This document shows, piece after piece, positions 1 to 11,047 of a stretch of DNA of 64,000 nt. The stretch is from Arion vulgaris (taxonomy: Eukaryota; Mollusca; Gastropoda; Stylommatophora; Arionidae), in NCBI GenBank assembly GCA_020796225.1, contig CM036765.1, positions 7,389,082-7,453,081 on the forward strand. The letters run 5' to 3'. The notes under the pieces were generated by a model. The model was not told the origin of the DNA, searched no databases, and worked only from the letters and a program-made list of their open reading frames with translations. The translations under genes and the position numbers were made by a program. Each line of letters opens with the position of its first letter. Position 1 is the first letter of the stretch.

Positions 1-84
1 GCACTTATATGTTTTTCCACTGCTTTGTTAAATGTCCATGCTTCACACCCTTATGTATCATGAAATTTATGGATTCCGGTTTTA

Positions 85-262
85 AATTGAAAATCGTGGC
101 ATATCCTTTACAATATGTAGCCATCAACCACAGTAAACGAGCCATTGATTTTCTAGGCACCATTTATATGTTCAGTAGTTTTCCATTGCTTTCTGAACGG
201 TGAGGTCTATTTATACCTTACATAACAATCCCACGGAAACGAATTTGCTTCCAAACGTTGTT
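85..262 (-). mobile_element. SINE-A, partial
   Basis: GAAAATCGTGGCATATCCTT, then TTTTCTAGGCACCATTTATA and AACGAATTTGCTTCCAAACG: body and tail of SINE-A. The tRNA-like head is missing, and SINE-B begins right after. Confidence 0.8.
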
Positions 263-264
263 AG

Positions 265-580
265 ACCCATATTTTTCTTTGACCATCGGCACACATGATG
301 GGTGATGTAATCAACATCACTCTGAAAGCCTTTATGTCTCAGTGTTTCTCTGGTACCCAATTGAGACTAGGTTGATCTAATAGCCTTTATGTCTCAGTGT
401 TTCTCTGGTACCCAATTGAGACTAGGTTGATCTAATAGCCTTTATGTCTCAGTGTTTCTCTGGTACCCAATTGAGACTAGGTTGATCTGAGAGCTGCTAT
501 GGTAGGAAAAAAACCTCATACCTACTGTTGAATTATAACACAGACCACTAGCCTGTGATGCAGTGCACATACCACTGTGA
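265..580 (-). mobile_element. SINE-B with internal triplication
   Basis: ATTTTTCTTTGACCATCGGC, ACACATGATGGGTGATGTAA, then three 55-bp units, then GAGAGCTGCTATGGTAGGAA and a degenerate head. Confidence 0.8.
327..488 (-). repeat. 55-bp tandem triplication inside a SINE-B copy
   Basis: The units start AGCCTTTATGTCTCAGTG at 327, 382 and 437 and are identical over 50 bp. The unit covers the GGTACCCAATTGAGACTAG block of SINE-B. Confidence 0.93.
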
Positions 581-904
581 CTAACCAATGAGATCTGATA
601 CAATACTACAGTATAACTCCAGATGTGGTACTTTAAAGTGAAGTTTTTCTGTTAGCAAAATCTTACAGTTATCCCTCCATACAAATTTGTGTCCTGCATG
701 CATACACTTTGGCAGAAATTTGGTTGTGCATGTCCTACATCTCTAACAGCGATGCAACATACTCACATTCTCAGCACAAACCACACAGATTACAAACAGT
801 GGTTCTTCTTCAAGCGCTCCATATTAACTGATTCACTACCGGGTTTTTTCGCCTGGACGGAATTATTTTTTAGTTTCCAAAATATTGCACACATACTTTA
901 GCTA

Positions 905-1500
905 AACTAAAATATTGTTTATAAATATGATTTCAATTTTAACTTATTATATATCAAATTAAAGATAAATGAATGTACTTTCATAAAATATTTATTGTGT
1001 CCAAAAATATAATGTTGTGTTGACTATGCATGAAAAATATTAGCATGTATTAATAAAAATAATGGAAATTGTGAGAACGAATATCCAACTTTTCAAGGGC
1101 CTTGATGAACATTATGTGAAATAAATCAGTCTAACTGCTCTCTTTATATATGTAATCCATTTATGAATACACAAACGTTAAGAAAATGGTGAAGGAGTGT
1201 ATGATTTATTAACTGTTCACAAAGTAGCATCATGAACATTCATAAAAATCGCTAGTATTTTACGGTCACAGGGTATCCTAAAATGATTGATAAACTCGGT
1301 TTCAATTCGAATTCTAGCATAAGCTTTGCTGCTATGTATTCGTATCGCTTATACATCACTTCTAAGTAGTTTCCAGTTAATATAAATCTTCAATCGGAAC
1401 AAAAAATAATAAAAAACTCAACAAAATAGTAATCGTCTTTTGAGCGACGCATGGGCCAGGCAGATAAGAAATAGTTACACTTGAGTGTTCCACGGTACGG
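905..1500. other. AT-rich tract, nothing recognised
   Basis: No long frame, no tandem order and no match to the repeat families listed here. Confidence 0.6.
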
Positions 1501-1506
1501 AATCAG

Positions 1507-1625
1507 TTAACTACTTGTTAAACCACTCTATGTGATTTGAGCTTAAAAGAGATTGTATGTTGTGCCAATTATGCGCCTAAAAGTAGGCCAGCACATCCGA
1601 CTACTGCGACACATTTTATTTAGTA
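1507..1625 (-). mobile_element. Repeat F fragment
   Basis: TTAAACCACTCTATGTGATT, GCGCCTAAAAGTAGGCCAGC, ACATCCGACTACTGCGAC. It is the tail half of repeat F. Confidence 0.75.
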
Positions 1626-1654
1626 CAGTAGTTTCCCTAGAACAAAGAGTAGTT

Positions 1655-1925
1655 AACTTGGTTGATAAGAACAAATGCAAACAAACATCATCATCATGTA
1701 CCATACAGACATATTCGATCATTGTTCTCCAACAACTTCTACAACATAACATTAGGAAAGAAGACAAGAGGAGGACCACAAAAAAGATGGTTAGATGACA
1801 TGGCAGAATCCTGTCAAAGAGCAAAAATAACAATCACCCAAGCCACCAGAACAGCGCAAGAAAAAAACAGAACACCACGACACTGGGCAATAACCCGGTA
1901 GCAGTGGGACGACAGAAGAAGTTCT
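1655..1925 (+). mobile_element. RTE-like LINE C-terminal fragment
   Basis: GKKTRGGPQKRWLDDMAESC, then [20 protein letters not shown]: the R-G-x-P-x-x-R-W motif and the end of the ORF. Related copies lie at 33030, 45000, 56350 and 57430. Confidence 0.8.
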
Positions 1926-2006
1926 CCACAAATGTATATCTTGAGCACTAACTATAACTTTGAATGTCGTCATCTCTCTGAGAAATTAATTAGATTGTCT
2001 AGTTTT

Positions 2007-3116
2007 TTTTCTGTCCCTGCCATCCACTGTCTCATTCCCTATAGATTCTAACGATCGTCACCTCATCTTATCTTTTCTGTCCCTGCCATCCACTGTCTCA
2101 TTCCCTATAGATTCTAACGATAGTCACCTCATCTTATCTTTTCTGTCCCTGCCATCCACTGTCTCATTCCCTATAGATTCTAACGATAGTCACCTCATCT
2201 TATCTTTTCTGTCCCTGCCATCCACTGTCTCATTCCCTATAGATTCTAACGAGTCACCTCATCTTATCTTTTCTGTCCCTGCCATCCGCTGTCTCATTCC
2301 CTATAGATTCTAACGATAGTCACCTCATCTTATCTTTTCTGTCCCTGCCATCCTCTGTCTCATTCCCTATAGATTCTAACGAGTCACCTCATCTTATCTT
2401 TTCTGTCCCTGCCATCCACTGTCTCATTCCCTATAGATTCTAACGATAGTCACCTCGTCTTATCTTTTCTGTCCCTGCCATCCACTGTCTCATTCCCTAT
2501 AGATTCTAACGAGTCACCTCATCTTATCTTTTCTGTCCCTGCCATCCACTGTCTCATTCCCTATAGATTCTAACGATAGTCACCTCATCTTATCTTTTCT
2601 GTCCCTGCCATCCACTGTCTCATTCCCTATAGATTCTAACGATAGTCACCTCATCTTATCTTTTCTGTCCCTGCCATTCATTGTCTCATTCCCTATAGAT
2701 TCTAACGATAGTCACCTCATCTTATCTTTTCTGTCCCTGCCATCCACTGTCTCATTCCCTATAGATTCTAACGAGTCACCTCATCTTATCTTTTCTGTCC
2801 CTGCCATCCACTGTCTCATTCCCTATAGATTCTAACGATAGTCACCTCATCTTATCTTTTCTGTCCCTGCCATTCATTGTCTCATTCCCTATAGATTCTA
2901 ACGAGTCACCTCATCTTATCTTTTCTGTCCCTGCCATCCACTGTCTCATTCCCTATAGATTCTAACGATAGTCACCTCGTCTTATCTTTTCTGTCCCTGC
3001 CATCCATTGTCTCATTCCCTATAGATTCTAACGAGTCACCTCATCTTATCTTTTCTGTCCCTGCCATCCATTGTCTCATTCCCTATAGATTCTAACGATA
3101 GTCACCTCGTCTTATC
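2007..3116. repeat. Minisatellite, 17 units of 66 or 64 bp
   Basis: The unit is TTTTCTGTCCCTGCCATCCA, CTGTCTCATTCCCTATAGAT, TCTAACGATAGTCACCTCAT, CTTATC. Units with GAGTCACC instead of GATAGTCACC are 2 bp shorter. Seventeen units less six short ones gives exactly the observed 1110 bp. Long and short units largely alternate from unit 3 on. No ORF of note. Confidence 0.97.
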
Positions 3117-3560
3117 TTTTCTCTAATCCTGTTCTGCCTCACAGCGCCAGGATAAGAAGAGATTTATAGAACAAGCTTTTGTGTGTGCTTCATACATAGT
3201 GTTTTTCACTGTTTTTTGTTACTTCTGTGGTCCACCTTTTGCGTGGATGACCTTTTGCTTTGTATCCATTGTATTGTAGTAGCATTGCTCTTTTAGACGC
3301 AGTGTCTGTTGATAGTCTGCTTATGTGGCGATTTAATTTATTGTTTCTTGATGAAGTTCAGTACTGATGTATTCAAATTTTTCCTGATCTTTTTATTTCT
3401 AAATCTGTCTCGTCTTGATTGTCACAGTTTATTCCAAATCTCTTTTTGTCATGAGAAGCCAGAAAAATGACGTTTACATCTTCCTGGTGTTGATAATCAG
3501 CTTCCTGTGAACTTTGACCTCATTCAGCACATCAACATTATGAAGAAATTGTAATCACTA
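3117..3560 (-). mobile_element. LINE C-terminal fragment (type shared with 42060)
   Basis: CCTGTTCTGCCTCACAGCGC, TTTGTGTGTGCTTCATACAT, CTGTTGATAGTCTGCTTATG, CTTGATGAAGTTCAGTACTG, collinear with 42110-42430. It directly follows the 66-bp minisatellite. Confidence 0.7.
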
Positions 3561-3589
3561 AGCGGCATGCATTAAACCAATATTTTTAT

Positions 3590-3800
3590 AAGTACAGGGG
3601 AAAACACAAGAAGTATTGCAAGACAGGCATTGTTATGGAACCCACAGCAGAAGAGGAGTAGGGGAAGGCATAGAAATATCTGGGGACTGATATTGAAAGG
3701 ATAGGCAACACATGGAAAACATTGTAAAGGATGGCAAGAGAGAGGAAAAGCTGGAAGAAGATTGTTGAAGACCTGTGCTCCATTGGGAGGTGAAAGAAGA
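3590..3800 (+). mobile_element. LINE C-terminal fragment (LCS type)
   Basis: Plus-strand codons give an IKRIG..., WKTL.RMARER.KSWKKIVE DLCSIGR-like reading with frame breaks; the K-R-I-G and L-C-S patterns are LINE 3'-end hallmarks. The partner copy is 19035-19215 on the minus strand. Confidence 0.55.
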
Positions 3801-3844
3801 GAAGGGAAAACAATTTAAAAATGTTGCATACTATATTTGTTAAT

Positions 3845-3960
3845 CTTGAACAATTGCGAAAAACGTAAAAACAAAATACTGTAGTTTTATAAAAAAGAAT
3901 GACAATACACAGCAACATTTCGACTAAAATGCCCTTATAAAGCAAAGGATAAACATAAGT
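3845..3960 (-). mobile_element. PLE 3'-end fragment
   Basis: ACAAAATACTGTAGTTTTAT, then CAGCAACATTTCGACTAAAA and CCTTATAAAGCAAAGGATAA match the PLE termini elsewhere. GTTTTACTGCAG just downstream (3969) looks like the opposite-strand terminus. Confidence 0.6.
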
Positions 3961-3964
3961 GTTA

Positions 3965-4885
3965 CATAGTTTTACTGCAGTCTTCCCTTATATTGATAAT
4001 ATTTATCTTGAACAGCATTCAATCAAAAGAGAACCTAGGGAAGACTGAGAAAAAGGTGTATAAACAATATCAAGATTAAATAAAACACAGATATAATACA
4101 AGGGTGAGTCACATGGCTCTGGAATGCAAATTAAAGCTCCCATCCCTACGCTTACCACAACAGTGGATAACTAACCCACCTGTGGAAAGACAATAGATCT
4201 TGACCATGTCTGTATTCAGTGACTTAACTATCATATTCTAGTAGGGGGTTATTGATAGTGAAGTTGATAACACGCTGCGCTTGTGACCGCTGTGCCGTAA
4301 AAAATCCAGTTTCTGATGCCAGCTTGGAGCAACATTTCTTGCTGTACACTTGGTACGCATTTGAGCTACTGGAAGCTCTGATCTTTAACTTGGCTGTCTA
4401 AATTACAAGTACTTCTGAAGTCGGATTAAGGCTTGCCTAAGTCACAAAAAACACTGTAATAAGGAAAGCAAGCCGGGACACAAAAATCAGTAGTGCGATA
4501 TTAGGTGTCATAACTACACCTAAATTCTTAGTGGGCGGACGGAAAATTAATTATTTTTGTCTTTACATATGATATCAGACTTTTAAAACAATTAGGATGG
4601 TTTATGTCACTACAGAGTTGGTTAAATGCGGTAATGTTTCGATGAAAAAATCGTGCATTCGACCCCTCGGTAATGTCAACAGGTTTTGTCTGTTCGTGAG
4701 AAAATTAAACCAATGACCTCCACACATGTGATGACTGCTTCCTTCGGACAAACAGCTGTATTTAATCTGCCCTATACAATTCTCTAACCTACTCACAGAA
4801 ATGAAAAGAAAGTGTGGTTGGAATGTAGTCGGTAATTCATATTAGTGTAATTGTAACATAAACTCTTTTTGTTGAAGTGACCTCT
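3965..4885. other. Unannotated stretch
   Basis: There is a 64-codon minus frame at 4602-4796 with no recognisable motif. Otherwise nothing. Confidence 0.5.
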
Positions 4886-4889
4886 AACC

Positions 4890-6339
4890 TTAAGGACAGA
4901 CGGCACCCCTAAACAGAAATATTGATCATTGAGGTTGCGCTTATGATTCTAAATGATCAACTTGATGTTAAAACTCGGGAAAAAAATCAAAAAAATCCAA
5001 GCATGTATATTCTGTAAAAAAAATTTAATATAGAGGGTTTTTTAAGGGAAAAAGGCCCAAAAAGTAACCTTGCAAAATACAGGATGATTTAAGTTCTATT
5101 AAGGTTAGCACTATGGAACTTTCAGATGTTATAGTACATGGACATATCTTGAACTGGTAGCAAAACATTTTTAAAGTACATGTATATTAAAATGAGTTTT
5201 ACCTGAATTTCTTAACGCAAATTCAGATTTTTGACCCCAAAAATGTGGGGGAAGAGATATTCTTTTGCATGACACACAAAAACCGTTCAATTAATTCTTT
5301 TTAAAGTGGTAGGGGTCATCAAATGTGCATAAGACAGAAGTGGGCAAATTTATACACCCATCCTTTGAGTAGATTTTGAAAAAGTGTATTTAGCGACATA
5401 CATTTACGGAAAATAACAATTTTGAGAAAAGCCAAAAAACGAACATAATTTCAATTATTGACCAAATTAATTTACTTTAGAATCCCCCAAGGGCATAGAA
5501 ACTTGCCACTGCTTTAGATGCTAACGCTAATTGTTTTACATTTTTCTATCTTTTTGTGCCTAAATTCTGTATTAGCAAGAAAGATATGTGGTTTTTATAG
5601 GTGACTGCAAAATACTGAAAATAATATTTTCTGAAGGAAAAGTTAAATTAAAACAAAAGTATCATATCGACACAATTTCACATTATTAACTACAATATTG
5701 GCATCATTGGCAGTTACTTTAAAGCTCCTCCTCAAAGCATATGAGATCTTAGGATACCAAGTCCATATAAGATTATGGAAAGATTCATTAGCATTGTGAG
5801 AACCACCATGAATGTATTTTGTCAACAAAGTCGCAAGATAGCTTGACAAATACTTGCATTATGTTGTCAAAAATAAAATTAGGCAGTTTGTTTTTAATCA
5901 ACTAAAACTTTATCTTAGGGCACAAGCTACTCAGTATATTGCAGTTCTCATGGTTATCTTTGTGATGTTTAAATATGGCTCAAACACTATTTATCCAATG
6001 TGCTCTAATTTCCCAGAATTTTTCATAAAAGTTACATCATAATGATGCTGCATGAGTTTAATGGTGCTATTAGTTAATCTATCTGTGCTACCATATTACT
6101 ATAAACATTTTGCTACCATCTGTTGAAGCAGAGTTATGGTTTCTCATATATAATTAGCTAAAAAAAACGTATGCTTGCCTAGTTAAAAAATTTAATTAAA
6201 ATACAAAACTACATTTTTTTTTGCAAACTAAAGATAGCTTCTTGTTCAAAATTGGATGTATTATCTAAAATATAAAAAAAACTCAAATTTCATTTTTTAA
6301 AGAAAAATCGTTAAATGTAGGGGTGGGGTCTGTCCTTAA
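4890..6339 (-). mobile_element. Kolobok-like DNA transposon with TTAA target site, decayed
   Basis: TTAA stands at both ends (4890-4893, 6336-6339). The inverted termini read GGACAGACGGCACCCCTA on the left and GGACAGACCCCACCCCTA on the right, complemented. Inside, on the minus strand, 5643-5849 encodes GGSHNANESFHNLIWTWYPK, which resembles the N-ANESF-NLIW--CPK block of the Kolobok/Mutator-like transposase domain found in many invertebrates. TTAA duplication is the Kolobok rule. The rest of the 1450 bp is AT-rich and has no long frame, so this is an internally deleted or old copy. Confidence 0.72.
5643..5849 (-). pseudogene. Kolobok-like transposase remnant
   Basis: This 68-codon frame contains ANESFHNLIWTWYPK followed by a region ending VNNVKLC. 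In full-length relatives (recalled, not searched) a longer transposase precedes it and the block ends in a Cys/Asn-rich tail. Only this conserved block is recognisable here. Confidence 0.6.
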
Positions 6340-7257
6340 GTGAAAATAAACAACTTCAGACTGGGCTCAATGATTTCTCTGTTTATCTGCCTTCTTTACA
6401 CACACCCCCATGAGTTTTGTTACATTTTTTAAAAACCTTTCTTCTTCCTGTTGGGAGAACCCATATAAAAAAGTAAGATTATGGTCAAGCAGGAAATAAA
6501 TAGACCTTTATCATTTAATATAAACAGGAAGAAATAATATTACACCATTGTTTAGTCTTTTTGACATTTGACCCCTATATAGAACTGGGGAATAACCCTT
6601 TTGCTCTTTTTTCTACCAGCTGCAAAATTGTTCCAGATATGGCAATTTTCTCCATGTTTGTAGCGATTGAATTGAATGCACAGCTTTCTTCATGTGCTGT
6701 CTTTCTGTTCTGTATAAGCACTTACATCATCATCAAGTAGCTTGTCCCTTCCGAAACTTGGTTCCAATGATAACAGTCCTGAAAAACTCTCTATTCTGTG
6801 CAAGTTGACCGCGCTGCAGCAGTCATTCTCAGATCATCACTGACGTCTTGCACCCATCATGTTCTAGGTCTTCCTCTCATTCTTCTTCCAGAATCCAATC
6901 CCTCCAAAATTATCCTTTCAAGGCACTCATATCGTTTGATGTGTCCGAAATATTAAGTTTTTCTCAATTTTATGTTCTTTAATAACCAACTCTCTTTAAT
7001 ATTAAGCTGTTGCAGAACAGAAGCATTTGTTCTTTTCTCTGTACATGATATTCTAAGTACTCTTTGGTAGCACTTGCATTCAAAGACATTAATGATCTTC
7101 TCCGCCGCTTTGTCAATGTTTCATGTCCCACAACCATATATTACAAAGGGAAAATGCAAGCTCTTAAACACTTGATTTCTCTCTCTTGATCACCGCCTGA
7201 CGATGTACCAGATCTCCCCATAAATTCTATTCATGTGTAAATCTGATTCATGCAGCC

Positions 7258-7390
7258 TTAGTACTGGTGTGTTTTACGTCACATCTTCAGCACCATTTGG
7301 AGCACTGGTGTTTATCGTTCGACGATGTGTTCGGTTTCAGCCAGCGTTTACTCGGTTCGCTCTCCGTTCTGGAGCCATCTAGTGTTTTTT
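7258..7390 (-). repeat. Repeat G (minus copy)
   Basis: GTTTTACGTCACATCTTCAG, CACCATTTGGAGC, CAGCCAGCGTTTACTCGGTT, CGCTCTCCGTT. It pairs with 18195-18345 on the plus strand. Confidence 0.65.
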
Positions 7391-7522
7391 ACGGTGTGGG
7401 TTACTAGCCCCATGCCCAACGTCCTTAGTCGCTCTTAATCACGACATTCATGCAGGTAACAGTGGTTCTATTCTTTACACCCAATTTGGGCCCTGTAACC
7501 ACTTGGCTAAACACTTGATTGT
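7390..7522 (-). mobile_element. Repeat F, divergent 5' half
   Basis: CCAACGTCCTTAGTCGCTCT, CATGCAGGTAACAGTGGTTC, ACACCCAATTTGGGCCC. It matches 40306-40400 complemented. Confidence 0.6.
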
Positions 7523-8267
7523 TGTTCTTATGGCAGTTCCCTTCTATAGGTTAGTTAGTTAGCACATACGTGTAACACTCATTAAACCATCCATATAGAT
7601 TGCACATTTATTTTCCTTTTACTCGCTCTAAATTCTGGCATAGTCATGATTTCTCTGACTGACTTGTTGTGAAACATTGGACTTTTCTTATCGCCAGTCT
7701 TCCTACCCATTCAGGCAAACCTTAATTTGGCATTAGAGTCACTTGTAATTTAGATCCCCAAGTAAAGAATCATGGTATCCTGTAGTCCAATTGCAAACAT
7801 TTTTGGTCCAAGATGGTCTCATAATTTTTACAGCATGTTGTCAATAACACTTTTGCTCTTTGTTCTGCCAGCTGCAAAATTGCTCCAGAGATGGCCACTT
7901 TTTCCATGTTTGCGGTGGTTTACTTAAATGAATAATTTTCTCAAGTACTGTCCTTCTGTTCTGCTGTTCTGTAAAAACGCATCCAGACAGCTTTCATCGA
8001 CCATCCGTATAAATGACTTAATTGGTTGTATGTTACTGAACTGAATATTAGCAATACAGCAGACCTGTAGGCGATTAAGTAGTTTCTATCAGATGTTGAA
8101 GGGTATGCTTACTGATGGTTCCCATGACTCGCTGGTTAAATACACTCCTCACTTTGTCACTTATGAATACAGTTCTGCTTGTACAAGAAATAATTTCAAA
8201 TTCCTTTGATTCAGTGAATAGATTCAGTGTCACTTTTAATATCCCTTCTTCGAATGCTACGTATTGA

Positions 8268-8495
8268 CCACTTGTTAACCACTCTATGTGATTTGTATGT
8301 GATCTGAACCTAAGAGCGATGTATGTTGTGCCAGTTATGTGCCTACAAGTAGGCCATCACATCCGATTTCTGTGATGCTTGTTATTTCCTAGGGTAGCTT
8401 CACGTCTTACATCAGTCGCCTCTACGACATGCCTTGTAGGTCGCAGTGGTACTATTCTTTGCTTCCTTGCGGGCCCCGGCACCACGCTGACGTGC
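8268..8495 (-). mobile_element. Repeat F
   Basis: CACTTGTTAACCACTCTATG, CTACAAGTAGGCCATCACAT, CGACATGCCTTGTAGGTCGC, GGGCCCCGGCACCACGC. Full length on the minus strand. Confidence 0.82.
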
Positions 8496-8499
8496 TTTT

Positions 8500-9160
8500 G
8501 GTATCTAAGACAACACCCATGAGAGTAGTAAAAAATAAAGTAAACAAACCCTTTTTGATAACATGAAGTTTATTGTGGAATACGGCATAATGCCTATATT
8601 TTTCATTGACCGTCAGTGGACGATGAGTGATTTGATCAACATCAAGCCAGCCGCCTTTACCTCCCAATGCTTTTTCTGGTACCCAATTGTGACTGGGTTG
8701 ATCTGAGAGCTGCAGCGATCAGAAAATAATTCCACTCACACAGTGTTATTAAACCTGGACTGTCACCCTTTAAAGCAAGGGCACTTACCACTACGCTATT
8801 GCTGCTATGAACCTCAGAAGGGTCGACCTGAGAGCTGCATTTATCAGAAAAATATTCTACTCCCACAGTGTAATTAAACCTGGGCAGCTTGCCTAAGAAG
8901 CAAATGCACTAACCACTCTGTTATTGTGGCTCTTAACCCCTGGAAGTTTCGACCTGAGAGCTGCAGCAGTCAGAAAAAAAATTCCGCTCCCACAGTGTAA
9001 TTAAAACTAGGCAAAGCACCTTTAAAGCAAGTGCACTTACCACTACGTTATTTCAGCTATAACCTCAGAAGGGTAGACACAAAAAGACAGAAACAGTACG
9101 CCTAAGAAGCGAGTGCACTAAGAAATACACTTTCGCAGCTCTCAACCCCGGAAGGTATAC
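8500..9160 (-). mobile_element. SINE-B with about four tandem tRNA-like heads
   Basis: On the minus strand, repeated ~124-bp head modules (9160-8697), each with a TAGCGTAGTGGTAAGTGC-like A box and a GGTTTAAT B box, precede a single body (CCAGTCACAATTGGGTACCA, then GACGGTCAATGAAAAATATA). Breaks lie near 9070, 8944 and 8821. The outermost head is the most decayed. Confidence 0.82.
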
Positions 9161-9700
9161 CTAATAGTTACTTTTCTTATCTCTAGATGTCTGGGACGAT
9201 TCCCTCAGGTCCTTACCCACGGTGGTTATCTCCTTACCCACGGTGGCTATCAAAACCTGTTAATAGGGTCACTACTTGGCGTTGAAGAAGGCTCTTTATC
9301 AACGTTGATACAATGACACTGTAACTGACATCTGTCATCATAATCACTGTATCTTAAGTTCCAGTTTGATAACATTGAGGTACACAAATAGACTGGGCAA
9401 GTTTGTAAAACTGTATTAAAAGGAATGAGTAGGAACAAAAATAGGACAACATTACAAGGAAAAAATAAAGCTCCAGATCAAAGTGGCGGTGGTCGTATCA
9501 AACATTTGTGGCGCCCTATTTTACTCTGTCGGTTTTAAAGTTAATCAGATTTCAAGAAAACAAAATTTGTTTGTAGGACTCCCATAGACATATTCTTTTC
9601 GCTATTGCAAATCTTGTTTTATTTTGTAACCTTTCTACTGCCTACCCTTTAGCTTTTTTACTGGAGAAAGCGTAGGCAATTTCAACTATATTAATATTAC
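9160..9700. other. Unannotated stretch
   Basis: A short direct repeat CCTTACCCACGGTGG (9211, 9233). Otherwise nothing identifiable. Confidence 0.5.
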
Positions 9701-9711
9701 TGTCTTTTTTA

Positions 9712-10000
9712 GTACTGATAGTAGTAGTGGTAATGGTAGTAGTGATTGAGAGAGATTGGTGTTGATATTGGTGCAGCCCGAAAAGAACGACATACCAAAT
9801 ATGATGAGATTGATTAATCAACATCGAACTGGCATGTTGGGCTGTTGGGCTGCTGAATGCTACTGGATTTGTTGAGGTGGAGATCAGAGCACCTATGGAC
9901 GTGTCCAGTGTTATGATGGTAGTCCTCATATAACTGATAACTGAATGGTGGTAATGGTGGTAGTAGTAGTAATTGTTGTTGTAGAGACAAAAGTAGTGCA
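9712..10000. repeat. GTA/GGT-rich simple sequence with an embedded 90-bp repeat
   Basis: (GTAGTAGTG)-type tracts lie at 9712-9750 and 9945-9985. Between them, TGTTGGGCTGCTGAATGCTA onward (9840-9935) recurs at 15743-15835 (TTGTTGAGGTGGAAATCGG, CTTCATATAACTGATAACTG). Confidence 0.75.
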
Positions 10001-10476
10001 ATCACATGGCGTCCACACCTCCGCAACCGTCAGTAAGATCTTCTTTTGTCGTCACACTGCTACCGGGTTGTTGCCCAGTGTCGTGGTTGTTCAATAAGGT
10101 GCTCCCCAATATATAAAAACGTGGGACAGCCCTGTTTCAGATGGTTGACATATAGCACATTTCTATTTAGAGTTGACAACAATGATGGAAATACACATTT
10201 TTATTGTGAAGATGAAACTTGGTATGATTCATAAATATAGCTAACTTGGCTGAAGGATCGTCTGAAAGGCTTGGGACACTTGTGATAAGTAAGGCAAGCC
10301 TTCACACAAAAATCGGTCAGTGGTGCCATGGCTACATTTTAATTCATAGTGGATGGACAGAATTAATAAATTAATAAACAGCAATTGGTGATTAGCTGTG
10401 ATAACTTAGTGGCTAGTACTCTGGCCTCCTTTGTGGGTGGTCTCGGTTTGATTCACTAGAAATATATTTAATATTG

Positions 10477-10890
10477 TGGGTGTCTGTAGCTTAGCGGTGG
10501 TGAGCTCGATCACAACCCAAGTGTACCTGGTTCAAACTTCACGGCAGGCAGTTTGGAAGCAAATTTGTTTCCGTGGGATTTTTACGAAAGGTAAAAATAT
10601 ACCTCACCATTCAGAAAGCAATGGTAAACTCATCATCATCAGCTGGCGTAGGCGATCATGGATCTCCACAAATCTCTGTTTGCTATCATCTCAGATGTTG
10701 ACGCTCTACCGTGCCATGAAGTCAGGCTATCCACAGTTTTCTCTCTCTGCCTCGTCTACCCTCGACTTTACCGGTTGTCACAATGTGTTCTAAACCGGTA
10801 AACTACTGAATATATAAGTGGTGCCTAGAAAATCAACTCATTTACTGTGGTTGATGGCCGCCTCCTGTAAAGGATAGGCAACGCTTTAAA
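10477..10890 (+). mobile_element. SINE-A, with a LINE fragment nested in it
   Basis: The tRNA-like head is TCTGTAGCTTAGCGGTGGTG (A box) then CCTGGTTCAAACTTC (B box). The body is GGAAGCAAATTTGTTTCCGT. It is interrupted at 10631-10796 and continues CTACTGAATATATAAGTGGT to GTAAAGGATAGGCAACG. Confidence 0.88.
10631..10796 (-). mobile_element. LINE 3' fragment nested in SINE-A
   Basis: GGTAAACT stands at 10623-10630 and 10797-10804. The tail at the left is (CAT)n. The body CAGCTGGCGTAGGCGATCAT matches the LINE fragments at 22664 and, complemented, 41600-41705. Confidence 0.88.
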
Positions 10891-10930
10891 TTTTTTTCAA
10901 TTTCTTAATATATTTATTTATTTTCCATAG

Positions 10931-11025
10931 GCTGATGAAATTGAGAAAATTTTATGCTCCAAGTTCACTAGGTTTATGATGATGAGAGCAGAAAATTTTG
11001 CCATTTCTGGAGAAAACAAGTAGAG
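10931..11025 (+). CDS. ARPC4: ARPC4 penultimate coding exon, with 1-nt frame lesion
   Basis: ARPC4 (p20-ARC) is a core subunit of the Arp2/3 actin-nucleating complex. After the acceptor TTTTCCATAG the exon reads [20 protein letters not shown] followed by ENF, nearly identical to animal ARPC4. It is 95 nt instead of the expected 96. The T run after GAAAA has four T; a fifth would read [12 protein letters not shown] and splice in phase 0 to GYDIS. As written the frame hits TAG at 11021 just before the donor (GTAGAG|GTATGT). It is either a sequencing/assembly indel or a recently broken copy. Upstream ARPC4 exons were not found by eye in 1-10900. Confidence 0.88.
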
Positions 11026-11047
11026 GTATGTATGTGTTGTTTTATGT

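Larger units (their letters stand above)
6595..8260 (-). mobile_element. LINE-derived tract with two copies of one segment around a LINE 3' end
   Basis: TTCTACCAGCTGCAAAATTG then CCAGATATGGCAA (6613-6650) recurs at 7866-7905. Between them 6725-7240 is a minus-strand LINE C terminus (GACGTCTTGCACCCATCATG, CATTCTTCTTCCAGAATCCA) like 30130-30490 complemented, with tail (CATCAT) at 6727. 7240-7520 holds repeats G and F. 8100-8260 resembles 42600-42680. Confidence 0.55.

Noticed and set aside
2007..3116. CRISPR array
   Set aside because: Units are contiguous near-identical 66/64-mers with no variable spacers, in a eukaryotic sequence.
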